IMG/VR virus record: IMGVR_UViG_3300022745_000151
Coordinates: 1 to 22,266 of that record
From: a virus
Length of the DNA: 22,266 nucleotides
Strand: one strand, 5' to 3'
Positions within the stretch are counted from its first letter, which is position 1; each line of letters starts with the position of its first letter. The notes under the pieces were generated by a model. That model worked only from the letters and a program-made list of their open reading frames with translations. It had not been told where the DNA came from and searched no databases. Below, one piece after another: positions 15,499 to 21,087 of this stretch. Made by a program: the position numbers and the translations under genes.

Positions 15499-15612
15499 TC
15501 ACCTTGCATTTCCGCACGTCACAGCGTGCATTTTCGCAGACTTCTTGCGTGTCATCCACCCCGGGCACTGGCTCAAGGTGTGGTTGCCTGCGCACAGTGG
15601 GCACACCCCCAT
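15499..15612 (-). CDS. Zinc-knuckle miniprotein (CX2CX3HX4C)
   Basis: The 37-aa ORF encodes MGVCPLCAGNHTLSQCPG, then a basic segment (TRKKSAKMHAVTCGNAR). Residues C4, C7, H11 and C16 form a CX2CX3HX4C arrangement close to retroviral-type zinc knuckles, which bind single-stranded nucleic acid. The stop TGA at 15501-15499 is four bases from the next ATG with the junction found again before terS, which argues for a genuine translated end. The start is uncertain: ATG 15612 lacks a clear ribosome site, and an in-frame ATG at 15669 would give 56 aa (MCCTVPKTG...). The longer antisense frame running up to 16833 is not credible. Confidence 0.45.
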   Translation of the reverse strand: MGVCPLCAGNHTLSQCPGWMTRKKSAKMHAVTCGNAR

Positions 15613-15631
15613 TAGGGGAATACGATTGTGC

Positions 15632-15660
15632 TTGCATGGTGTACCTGTCTTCGGTACAGT
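15632..15660 (+). promoter_or_regulatory. Sigma70-type promoter with overlapping dyad operator
   Basis: TTGCAT (15632-15637) and TACAGT (15655-15660) are separated by exactly 17 bases, a good fit to -35 and -10 boxes for the plus-strand cassette, with start near 15667. An inverted repeat TGTACC-N7-GGTACA (15640-15658) covers the spacer and reaches into the -10 box, so a dimeric repressor bound there would block polymerase. The helix-turn-helix gene at 16521 in the same operon is a candidate binder. Confidence 0.55.
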
Positions 15661-15708
15661 ACAACACATGGACAGCGCACGGTGCGAGGTCCGAAACGGA
15701 GAGACACC

Positions 15709-16023
15709 ATGACCGCAGCCCGCTACGCCCTTCGGACCACCGCCATCGCTGATTGCAACGCCATGTGGTCTACCGGCAGCTACTGGACCGCCAGCGTCCC
15801 GACCGCCGACAAGCTGCTGACTGGTTCGCAAGTTGACGCGCTGGCCGCTCGCCACCCGCAATCCGTCGTGATTGATGTCATCGTCCACCGCGCCGCCACC
15901 GCAGTCTGGATGAAGGCTTTCCGCGCTGCCACGGTTGCCAACAGCACCCACGAACAACGCCAAGCCGCTCGCGCCGCTGGTGATGCCGCCGTTCAAGCCG
16001 CCGGCTATACCTTGACTGCGTGA
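15709..16023 (+). CDS. Hypothetical 104-aa protein, first gene of counter-oriented cassette
   Basis: It starts at ATG 15709 with GGAGAG seven bases upstream; an ORF reading from 15628 would run through the promoter. The product is Ala-rich with mixed helix (QRQAARAAGDAAVQAAGYTL at the C-terminus) and a hydrophobic strand (QSVVIDVIVHRAATAVWMKA, about 51-70). I recognise no family. It is encoded opposite to the phage late and early operons, behind its own promoter, as expected of an accessory (moron-like) gene. It is the best-expressed candidate of the cassette, having the best ribosome site; anti-defence is one possible role but unproven. Confidence 0.6.
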   Translation: MTAARYALRTTAIADCNAMWSTGSYWTASVPTADKLLTGSQVDALAARHPQSVVIDVIVHRAATAVWMKAFRAATVANSTHEQRQAARAAGDAAVQAAGYTLTA

Positions 16024-16029
16024 TTTTAC

Positions 16030-16299
16030 ATGTGCGACATCACTATTTTCCGTGTTTATGTTTTGAAGCCCTTGAAACATAGGGATAAAAAACATGCCGT
16101 AATGATCTACAGGGTTGGCGCAAAAACAAAAGAAAGCGCAATCGAGACGGTCCGCCAAAAAATCATCAACTGCGAAATTCATCAAAAGCCGGGCTCCCGC
16201 ATAGTTGCATGCACGGAGTTTGGACCGGCGCAAAATATTGTTACCGATGGCGTTGTTTATTGGGACAAAACTCGCGCCAATTCGGCCGAAACCCTCTAA
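16030..16299 (+). CDS. AT-rich hypothetical 89-aa protein
   Basis: The gene is about 45% G+C by my hand count, against roughly 60-70% in nearby coding sequence, and uses codons such as AAA, ATT and TTT that are rare elsewhere in the window. The product is basic: ITIFRVYVLKPLKHRDKKHA, then a strand-helix-strand pattern with VGAKTKESAIETVRQKIINC (29-48). It lies six bases after the previous stop and lacks an obvious Shine-Dalgarno, so translation may depend on coupling. Composition indicates recent acquisition from a lower-GC source. The family is not recognised; the small alpha/beta layout would fit an inhibitor or accessory protein. Confidence 0.6.
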   Translation: MCDITIFRVYVLKPLKHRDKKHAVMIYRVGAKTKESAIETVRQKIINCEIHQKPGSRIVACTEFGPAQNIVTDGVVYWDKTRANSAETL

Positions 16300-16332
16300 C
16301 CCCCCGCCCCTCTGGGCCTTTGGAGATTGATC

Positions 16333-16524
16333 ATGACCATCAGCAACACCCCCACCGAAGTCACCGTCAGCGCCAAGTCTTTTGCCGATAGCGACGACTG
16401 CCTGCAAGCTGCTGCTGACGCCTACGCCGCCAAGCACGGCCTGACCGGCTGGGATCTGGCCCCGCGCTGGGCCGACGACAGCCGCGAAGAAATCGTCCTG
16501 ACGGTCCCCGCGTTCGCCGCATGA
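16333..16524 (+). CDS. Hypothetical acidic 63-aa protein
   Basis: ATG 16333 has GGAG seven bases upstream. The protein is acidic and opens with a Thr/Ser-rich strand (MTISNTPTEVTVSAKSF). It continues with a helix (DDCLQAAADAYAAKHG) and ends REEIVLTVPAF, suggesting a small beta-alpha-beta fold. The pattern (unusual-residue strand, helix, Trp, final strand) does not point me to a family. It overlaps the following helix-turn-helix gene by ATGA, so the two are translationally coupled, as small inhibitors are coupled to their regulators in acr-aca operons. That parallel is inference. Confidence 0.55.
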   Translation: MTISNTPTEVTVSAKSFADSDDCLQAAADAYAAKHGLTGWDLAPRWADDSREEIVLTVPAFAA

Positions 16525-16685
16525 CCGCCCGAGCCACCGAAGCATCCGCCCGAGCCGCGGAGTACGTGCGGCAGGGGCTGTCCTTCCGCGAGGCAGCGAA
16601 GAAGGCGGGCGTGTCGCTGTCAACCTGTCAGGCGGCATGTCGTCGCGCTGGTGTGGTGTCGCAGCGGGCAAAGCCTGCTCCGTAA
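16521..16685 (+). CDS. Small helix-turn-helix protein, putative cassette autoregulator
   Basis: This 54-aa ORF runs from ATG 16521 (ATGA overlap with the previous gene) to TAA 16685. The stretch YVRQGLSFREAAKKAGVSLS, then TCQAACRRAGV (residues 15-45), is a clear resolvase/Hin-type helix-turn-helix: helix, Gly-Val-Ser turn, recognition helix. The protein is basic and is little more than the DNA-binding unit. Placed last in an operon of small unknown genes whose promoter carries a dyad, it resembles Aca regulators of anti-CRISPR operons in position and size. The dyad half site TGTACC would be its predicted target. Confidence 0.6.
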   Translation: MTARATEASARAAEYVRQGLSFREAAKKAGVSLSTCQAACRRAGVVSQRAKPAP

Positions 16686-16840
16686 TCATCGCACCACCAC
16701 AGGCGGCGGGCTGTCTTTGGCACGCTCCCGCCTCATCCGCTCGGCATCCGCATTGGCCTGCCTGCACAGCTTTCGGACGCTGCCGCGGAGCTTGTCTCTG
16801 CGGCTCTCCGGATTTCCATGTGGATTCCTTCATTGCCGGT

Positions 16841-16846
16841 TATAGT
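16841..16846 (+). promoter_or_regulatory. Possible -10 box for the second plus-strand gene group
   Basis: TATAGT lies 36 bases before the ATG of the cysteine-rich gene, in the 196-base gap 16686-16881. The best -35 at usual spacing is weak (TGTGGA at 16-base spacing). AAGGTG six bases before ATG 16882 is a good ribosome site. The rest of the gap shows no credible gene. Confidence 0.3.
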
Positions 16847-16881
16847 CTGAAAACGGATTACCGTGTGGAAAGGTGTGGTCC

Positions 16882-17103
16882 ATGAGTACGGAGACGAAAC
16901 GATTTGTGGGTGGCAGAGTTAAAGGTGGCTGCAGCCTGCACGACGCCGAGAAGCCAGAGCTTTGCCAGAAGCATCTGCAGAGTTGCCCGGAGCCGCGCAC
17001 GGTGGACTGCTGCGGCGTGGTGGACGAACACGACATCGTGGAATTCCACCGTTGCGGCAGGCAGTGGACGGTGCCGTGCAACTTTGATGAGGACTACTCA
17101 TGA
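16882..17103 (+). CDS. Cysteine-rich 73-aa protein, possible zinc binder
   Basis: ATG 16882 has AAGGTG six bases upstream. The 73-aa product has seven Cys (17, 28, 35, 43, 44, 58, 66) and four His (20, 31, 50, 56): KGGCSLHD, LCQKHLQSCPE, VDCCGVVDEH, FHRCGR. CxxH (17/20) and CxxH (28/31) pairs could ligate zinc. An acidic tail (NFDEDYS) follows. No known zinc-finger family matches by eye. It overlaps the next gene by ATGA and heads a second group of plus-strand genes. Confidence 0.55.
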   Translation: MSTETKRFVGGRVKGGCSLHDAEKPELCQKHLQSCPEPRTVDCCGVVDEHDIVEFHRCGRQWTVPCNFDEDYS

Positions 17104-17321
17104 CATACGTTTGGCTGGTCGAGGAGTTCGGCCCGGAAGGCAACAGCACCGGCCGCTACATGCTGGACATGGGCTCTCTTGCTATCACCTGCGACGTATA
17201 CGCAGCACGCCGACTGCGGTGGCAGATGTCGGCCGGGTTCCGCGCGCTGGACATGAAGGAAAAGCATGGCGGCGACTGGAGACCTGTGGAGCATGGATTC
17301 GAGGACATCGACAATCCGTGA
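17100..17321 (+). CDS. Hypothetical 73-aa protein
   Basis: ATGA overlap with the cysteine-rich gene and a TGA-ATG junction with the next gene indicate a coupled trio. The sequence MTYVWLVEEFGPEGNSTGRY looks like an opening beta hairpin, followed by a helix (DVYAARRLRWQMSAGFRALD). It contains one Cys and no visible motif. Small phage proteins beginning with such Trp/aromatic beta hairpins are common, but no function can be named. Confidence 0.5.
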   Translation: MTYVWLVEEFGPEGNSTGRYMLDMGSLAITCDVYAARRLRWQMSAGFRALDMKEKHGGDWRPVEHGFEDIDNP

Positions 17322-17711
17322 ATGACCACTGACATCCTTGACCTTCCCGGGTGGACCGTCCTTGCCAAACGCCTCGAAGACCGTGAGTACGAGCTTGAAG
17401 CCGAGTACACCGTCAAGCCCGCCGCTTGCCAGAAGTGCGGTGTGCTGGACCGGCTGTATCGGCACGGCACCAAGGACACCATCTACCGCGACAGCCCCAT
17501 CAGGGGCCACGCAACCCGCATCCTGGCCCGCGTACAGCGGTACAGGTGCCGGGAGTGCAGCGGAGCGTTTGAGCCGGCCTCGCTGTTCGTCCACCTGACC
17601 CCTGCTGTGGTCCCTGGCGAACATCGAAAGCCGATGCTTCTCTGCCAGAACTGCCACAGACGATTCCACACGGACGAAGCTAGCGGTCATGCGTCAGATT
17701 CCACACACTAA
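17322..17711 (+). CDS. Zinc-ribbon protein, ISL3-transposase N-terminus-like, with HNH-like tail
   Basis: Residues 1-85 resemble the N-terminal zinc ribbon of ISL3-family transposases: DLPGWTVL, CQKCG (Cys 36/39), LYRHGTK, IYRDSPIRGHATRILARVQR, then YRCRECSGAF (Cys 76/79). The transposase catalytic domain is absent and the protein ends at 129 aa. The tail contains VH (His 91) and LLCQNCHRRFH (Cys 108, Cys 111, His 112, His 116), which looks like the end of an HNH nuclease (LCxxCHxxxH). It is either a transposase fragment with a divergent or frameshifted end, or a domesticated zinc protein/nuclease. It starts at ATG 17322 directly after the previous stop. No IS ends were found around it. Confidence 0.5.
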   Translation: MTTDILDLPGWTVLAKRLEDREYELEAEYTVKPAACQKCGVLDRLYRHGTKDTIYRDSPIRGHATRILARVQRYRCRECSGAFEPASLFVHLTPAVVPGEHRKPMLLCQNCHRRFHTDEASGHASDSTH

Positions 17712-17754
17712 TCCGTTGAGCCGTCTCTGCCGTGGGGGTCTACTTCGCGGGTTC

Positions 17755-18378
17755 TCATGCGGCCTCCATCTGCGTCACAAGGTCGGCGTAATCGCCCCAT
17801 TGGTCGGCCATTGCTTCGGCGATTCCTTGGTATGTCTCGCTTCTGAGCTTCCAGCGGTCTTCGCTTGGCGGCATCAGGTGGACCCGCGGAATTCGTCCGG
17901 GGACTACTTTGGTCGGCACCAAATGCGGCAGGCCCTTCAGCCATAGGCATGTCGCTTTGGTCTCCCCATGTCCGAATTGCCACGGTTGAATGACCTGATC
18001 TGGTTCTCTCCACGCGCTGGACATGATGCAAACCGGGTTCTCGATTGCAATTCGCGGGATCGGCATACGCGCCAGCGCGAGGAAAAACTCTATTGCCGCT
18101 TGTTGTTCGCCGCTTGCCCGCTTTTCCGGAAACCACCTGGCGCCGCTTACAGCCAGGTGAGTGCATGGCGGATGGGCGATCATCAAATCCCACGGGATCG
18201 AACAATACTCGCCGCGCTTTTGAACTCCAAACTCTGCCGCAATGAGGGCGTCGCCTTGGATGTGGTGTTCCGACCCATCATCAGCCGGCAACAGGTCGCA
18301 CGACCACGCGTCATGTCCGCGCGCTCGAAACGCCCGACGCACTGCGCCGCTTGATTCGCAGGCAATGAATACGCGCAT
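17755..18378 (-). CDS. DNA cytosine-C5 methyltransferase-like protein (short)
   Basis: The 207-aa product has the core landmarks of cytosine methyltransferases: a SAM-binding start (MRVFIACESSGAVRRAFRAR, replacing the usual FxGxG), DLMIAHPPCTHLAVSG with the PPC catalytic loop (Cys 72) and AIENP (111-115) in place of ENV. It lacks the long target-recognition region and clear motifs IX-X, so it is about half the length of classical enzymes. Proteins of this short type are common in phages. ATG 18378 overlaps the RusA stop (TGATG), with GGGAGG upstream. It is the last early gene before the opposed cassette. Methylation to evade restriction is plausible, not shown. Confidence 0.65.
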   Translation of the reverse strand: MRVFIACESSGAVRRAFRARGHDAWSCDLLPADDGSEHHIQGDALIAAEFGVQKRGEYCSIPWDLMIAHPPCTHLAVSGARWFPEKRASGEQQAAIEFFLALARMPIPRIAIENPVCIMSSAWREPDQVIQPWQFGHGETKATCLWLKGLPHLVPTKVVPGRIPRVHLMPPSEDRWKLRSETYQGIAEAMADQWGDYADLVTQMEAA

Positions 18379-18716
18379 CACGCCTCCCTCACTTCCACCC
18401 TGCACATGCCGCCCAGCAGCGGCGCGCGCCAGATAGCAAGCCCGTCGATCTGGCTGTCGTCGTCCCACACGCCGGCATGGGTCAAGCTGTCTAGGGCGCT
18501 CTTGAGTACGTTGTCCAAATCCCTGCGGCGTTTGTCAGGCATCCAAGCCTCAATGTGGACCGACACCCTATGGCTACCGAATCGCGGCCAGCCATGAGCG
18601 ATTGAAAGCGCTTTGACGGCCTCTCTGTACTCGCGGCCTTCCCGGCTTATCAGCACTTTGGAGCCGACGTGTCGCCAGTAGTGGTTCACGGACGGGGGCC
18701 AGGGAAGGACGATCAC
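18378..18716 (-). CDS. rusA: RusA-type Holliday junction resolvase
   Basis: This 112-aa protein shows the RusA signature: LPWPPSVNHYWRHV (4-17), then RRRDLDNVLKSALDSL (63-78) with the catalytic acids Asp 66 and Asp 68 and Lys 72, and WDDDSQID (84-91) giving the third acid. It is a homodimeric nuclease that resolves four-way junctions and branched DNA before packaging. The start is GTG 18716, overlapping the upstream stop as GTGA. The position after replication genes is normal in lambdoid-type phages. All catalytic residues appear intact. Confidence 0.92.
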   Translation of the reverse strand: MIVLPWPPSVNHYWRHVGSKVLISREGREYREAVKALSIAHGWPRFGSHRVSVHIEAWMPDKRRRDLDNVLKSALDSLTHAGVWDDDSQIDGLAIWRAPLLGGMCRVEVREA

Positions 18717-18904
18717 GCGGCCATCCTTTCGCGCTCTTCAGCCCGCAGCACAAACCGCGCCGCCTGAAGCCGCACCGGGTCCACCCATTCGCCCGCCTCG
18801 TGCTTCGCCAGCAGTTCGGCCGCGAACTCTCGCGCGATGCCGTTGTTGCGCATTCCCGGGGGCGCCACGTCTTCGGGGACGATTCCGACCATGCGCTCAC
18901 TCAT
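18713..18904 (-). CDS. Small hypothetical protein between replication genes
   Basis: The 63-aa protein starts MSERMVGIVPEDVAPPGMRN, then a charged helix (REFAAELLAKHEAGEW) and a second helix (PVRLQAARFVLRAEERERM). It resembles small helical phage proteins without known function. ATG 18904 lies inside the last codons of the upstream gene (ATGAG overlapping its GAG TGA), and its own stop overlaps rusA as GTGA, so it belongs to the coupled early operon. No DNA-binding or zinc motif is visible. Confidence 0.55.
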   Translation of the reverse strand: MSERMVGIVPEDVAPPGMRNNGIAREFAAELLAKHEAGEWVDPVRLQAARFVLRAEERERMAA

Positions 18905-19415
18905 CGCCGCCCCGCGCAATCTTGATTACCGACGCGGCAAGCTGCTGAATCTCGGCGGGAGGTTCGAGTAAAGCCTGCCGCTCATCGTTGCCGACAGCGG
19001 CCTTGTAGTTCGCCGCGAACTGCCGCGCCAGAAATGGGACTTGGTCCTCTTGGCTGTTGCATAGCGCGCTCCATCCGCCGATGGCCCCGAGCGCTGCGCG
19101 TTCGGCCCCGGTAAGCTTCGGCGTGCCATACCGGCCCACTGAGCCGATCTGCGAGAACACCCGCTGCCACGCAACGAGTGCATCGTCTTCCGCGCTACCG
19201 CGAAGTTGCCGGATCACGTCCGCGGGCTTCGGGCAGAACTGGCCGCGACTCGGGTCGGTGGCATGGCTCGTCATCGCGGTCCTGACGGCATTGAGCGGGA
19301 ACGGCTGGCACGCCGCCCACCACACCGACAGGGCGAATTCCGTGATCGGCTCGCGGTAGAAGCCGCACACGTCGGCCAGCAGCCGGGCGAACTCGGGGCG
19401 GTCTGATTCGGTCAT
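18897..19415 (-). CDS. Putative replication accessory protein (DUF6475/helicase-loader type)
   Basis: The 172-aa product has the layout of proteins that follow phage replication initiators: an N-terminal helical domain with the phrase FALSVWWAACQPFPLNAVRT (27-46), then HATDPSRGQFCPKPADVIRQ (51-70). That phrase strongly resembles the DUF6475-type pattern of 'N-x-x-T/A-DPxxGQFxPKPADVxR' found beside O-like genes. The C-terminus is helical. A lambda P-like helicase-loading job is inferred from place and pattern. ATG 19415 overlaps the O-like stop (ATGA); the longer frame to 19520 lies within the O-like gene and is rejected. Confidence 0.6.
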   Translation of the reverse strand: MTESDRPEFARLLADVCGFYREPITEFALSVWWAACQPFPLNAVRTAMTSHATDPSRGQFCPKPADVIRQLRGSAEDDALVAWQRVFSQIGSVGRYGTPKLTGAERAALGAIGGWSALCNSQEDQVPFLARQFAANYKAAVGNDERQALLEPPAEIQQLAASVIKIARGGDE

Positions 19416-20203
19416 GCTTGCGCTCCATTCGCCCAAGCGAGGGCGATGTTTCGGTTGTCGTCTTCCACGGCCTGCCGCTTGTTCGGCGCCTGCTTGGCCT
19501 TGAGGGTGGCCTGCAACCACGGCACGGGCTGAATCGGTTTCTCGACGGCGCAGCGCTGTAGGGCATCGACGACTGCCGCGTCTCCGTGCTGCTTGCGCTG
19601 AACGCCGAGCATTGACCGGGCGTTTCGGTCTGTGACCCCGGCTGCGGTCAGCAGCGGCACCCCGAGGGCGAAGATCACGTCCGCCGGGCTTGGCGGCGCC
19701 CCGGCGCCCGAACCGATAGGTTCGGAAGGTATTTGCTTTGCAGAAGCAGATGCAAATGCAGGGGGGGGTTGTTTGTCGGGCGGAAGGGGGGTTTTAGAAC
19801 CCCCCTCCGTTGACCTTGGCCTACCCCCCTTTGAACCATGTTCTGCACCCTTCGCGCCATGCGATGCGCCGGCCTGACCCCCGTTTGCACGGCGCTCGCG
19901 CAGGTCTTCGTCGCGCACCATCCGACGGCTGAAGATGGCCCCTGACTCGGTGCGCGAGAACACGCCCGCCCCCTCAAGCTCGGCCACCAGCGCCGCGCAT
20001 TCCTTCGGCGTAATGCCCACCAAACGCGCAAGCTGGGCCGGCTGCATGGGTGCGGCGCCGACCATCAGGCGCCCGTAGGGCTCGCAGTCGTGCATGAGGC
20101 AATTCATCTCATGCCATAGGCCGCGGGCAGCAATGGAGCACGCCTGCAACGCCGTGTCTCGGCGCCAGTCGCCCCAGTAGTACTGTGATGCAGGTCGTTT
20201 CAC
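19412..20203 (-). CDS. O-like replication initiator (winged-helix N-terminus)
   Basis: The 263-aa product has three parts. Residues 1-100 (RPASQYYWGDWRRDTALQAC, then QPAQLARLVGITPKECAALV and IFSRRMVRDEDLRERR) form the winged-helix domain of phage replisome organisers. Residues 105-175 are a Gly/Ser/Pro/Lys linker of low complexity. Residues 176-263 (PADVIFALGVPLLTAAGV, VPWLQATLKAKQ) are a helical domain typical of such proteins. It would bind the origin and recruit the helicase loader encoded next. The start is GTG 20203 (GTGA overlap, GGAG upstream). The linker DNA holds G/C tracts and a hairpin that may be the origin. Confidence 0.72.
   Translation of the reverse strand: MKRPASQYYWGDWRRDTALQACSIAARGLWHEMNCLMHDCEPYGRLMVGAAPMQPAQLARLVGITPKECAALVAELEGAGVFSRTESGAIFSRRMVRDEDLRERRANGGQAGASHGAKGAEHGSKGGRPRSTEGGSKTPLPPDKQPPPAFASASAKQIPSEPIGSGAGAPPSPADVIFALGVPLLTAAGVTDRNARSMLGVQRKQHGDAAVVDALQRCAVEKPIQPVPWLQATLKAKQAPNKRQAVEDDNRNIALAWANGAQA
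19761..19829. other. Candidate replication origin inside the O-like gene
   Basis: Four G/C tracts lie within 69 bases: G8 at 19761-19768, G6 at 19786-19791, C6 at 19800-19805 and C6 at 19824-19829, two in each orientation, several next to TT (GGGGGGTT). The central pair makes a perfect 8-bp stem (19786-19793 with 19798-19805) and 4-base loop. A less G+C-rich stretch (about 19730-19760, TGCAAATGCA and TTTGCTTTGCAG-like sequence) is adjacent. Lambdoid phages carry ori inside O. The tracts also encode only linker residues. Confidence 0.4.
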
Positions 20204-20406
20204 GCGGTCCACTCCGTAGCCAGCAGCGCACCGCATATCTCGGCGTCCACCTCGTCGCGGCGCCTGACAATCCCAGCCTCTGCCAGGCGGTCAGTAATGC
20301 GGTCGATTTCAGCGATGCGCTCGCTGATGTACCGATAGCCGATGGCCGCGCGAAGCTGCTGCTTCACTGCCTCAGGAATCGGCGGGTTGATGCGCGGCGG
20401 GTTCAT
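20200..20406 (-). CDS. Small helical hypothetical protein
   Basis: The 68-aa product begins MNPPRINPPIPEAVKQQLRA and continues as charged helices (RISERIAEIDRITDRL-like, ending GALLATEWTA). ATG 20406 overlaps the previous stop (ATGA) and its own stop overlaps the O-like GTG start (GTGA), so it is tightly embedded between a regulator and the initiator. No motif is recognised. The frame extending up to 20802 is a shadow of the winged-helix gene. It may modulate replication or be a DNA-binding accessory, but that is only position-based. Confidence 0.55.
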   Translation of the reverse strand: MNPPRINPPIPEAVKQQLRAAIGYRYISERIAEIDRITDRLAEAGIVRRRDEVDAEICGALLATEWTA

Positions 20407-21041
20407 GCCGCCTCCCGTTCCTCGTTGGCAGCCAGCGCCCGGACAACCCGAAGAATCCCGTTTCGGGCAGTGCGTCCCGCCCAGTACTTCTGGCGATTCA
20501 GCGTCTGTCCGTTCGGCTTCGGCCGCGGAGCATCGCGCCCCATGCCAAGCGCAAAGAACGCGACAGGCGCACCGCCCATGTCCCGGCGCTCCCACTCGGC
20601 AATCCGTGCCATTCCGCTTTCGCGCAGGTACTTGAGGCCTCGGAGCACAGTCTGATGCGCCATGCCGGTCTCCGCGGTCAGTTCGGCCATGCACTTCGGC
20701 TCTGCCATCGCCCGGAGAAGCGACACCATCGCAATCACGTCGCTCTTCGGCCGCGACCGTTCGTAGAGACGCACGCCGGGGATTCGGTGCCGGCCGCGCC
20801 ACTCGGGTTGCTTGGCATCTTCACCAGCGCCGACAACGTACACGGGCTTCGTGTGCGTGCCGGGCTCGCTCTTCCAACTGGTTATGTGCGCCTCGCCGAG
20901 CTTGTGCAGGCTGACCACAAAGTCAGCAGCAGCCGCATCGGACATGCTGAACTGCTCTGCAAGCTCTGGAATCGTCATCGGCTGATGCAGCGCCACCCAG
21001 CGCTCAAGCAGCTTTGACAGGCCGGACCTATGGGCAATCAC
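20403..21041 (-). CDS. Two-domain winged-helix DNA-binding protein
   Basis: The 212-aa product carries two probable winged-helix units. The first (residues 20-60) is MTIPELAEQFSMSDAAAADF and the following VVSLHKLGEAHI. The second (about 102-150) is SLLRAMAEPKCMAELTAETG, then MAHQTVLRGLKYLRESGMARI. Both show the helix-turn-recognition helix-wing order. The basic C-terminus is RTARNGILRVVRALAANEER. It could be an early transcription regulator or a replication-region binding protein. The start is GTG 21041 with GGAG nine bases upstream. A 93-base gap with two dyads precedes it, so it may have its own regulated promoter. Confidence 0.6.
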   Translation of the reverse strand: MIAHRSGLSKLLERWVALHQPMTIPELAEQFSMSDAAAADFVVSLHKLGEAHITSWKSEPGTHTKPVYVVGAGEDAKQPEWRGRHRIPGVRLYERSRPKSDVIAMVSLLRAMAEPKCMAELTAETGMAHQTVLRGLKYLRESGMARIAEWERRDMGGAPVAFFALGMGRDAPRPKPNGQTLNRQKYWAGRTARNGILRVVRALAANEEREAA

Positions 21042-21087
21042 TGTTCAAATCTCCATCAGCCGATGTAGGGATTTCTGAAACCCTTGC

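Noticed and set aside
16686-16829. Minus-strand frame with protein-like charged helix (ESRRDKLRGSVRKLCRQANA)
   Set aside because: It has no start codon near its beginning and only an internal ATG; it could be a remnant, but it cannot be supported as a gene.
15499-16833. Continuous 444-aa minus-strand frame opposite the small plus-strand genes
   Set aside because: Its translation is low-complexity, lies antisense to four genes with proper ribosome sites and ATGA coupling, and crosses an AT-rich gene. Only the last 37-56 codons (zinc knuckle) look like protein.
17094-17690. 198-aa minus-strand frame
   Set aside because: Antisense to three coupled plus-strand genes with zinc-ribbon coding sequence; composition is typical of a shadow frame.
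17712-17754. Bidirectional terminator expected between convergent zinc-ribbon and methyltransferase genes
   Set aside because: No inverted repeat with a U-tract on either strand could be found in the 43-base gap.
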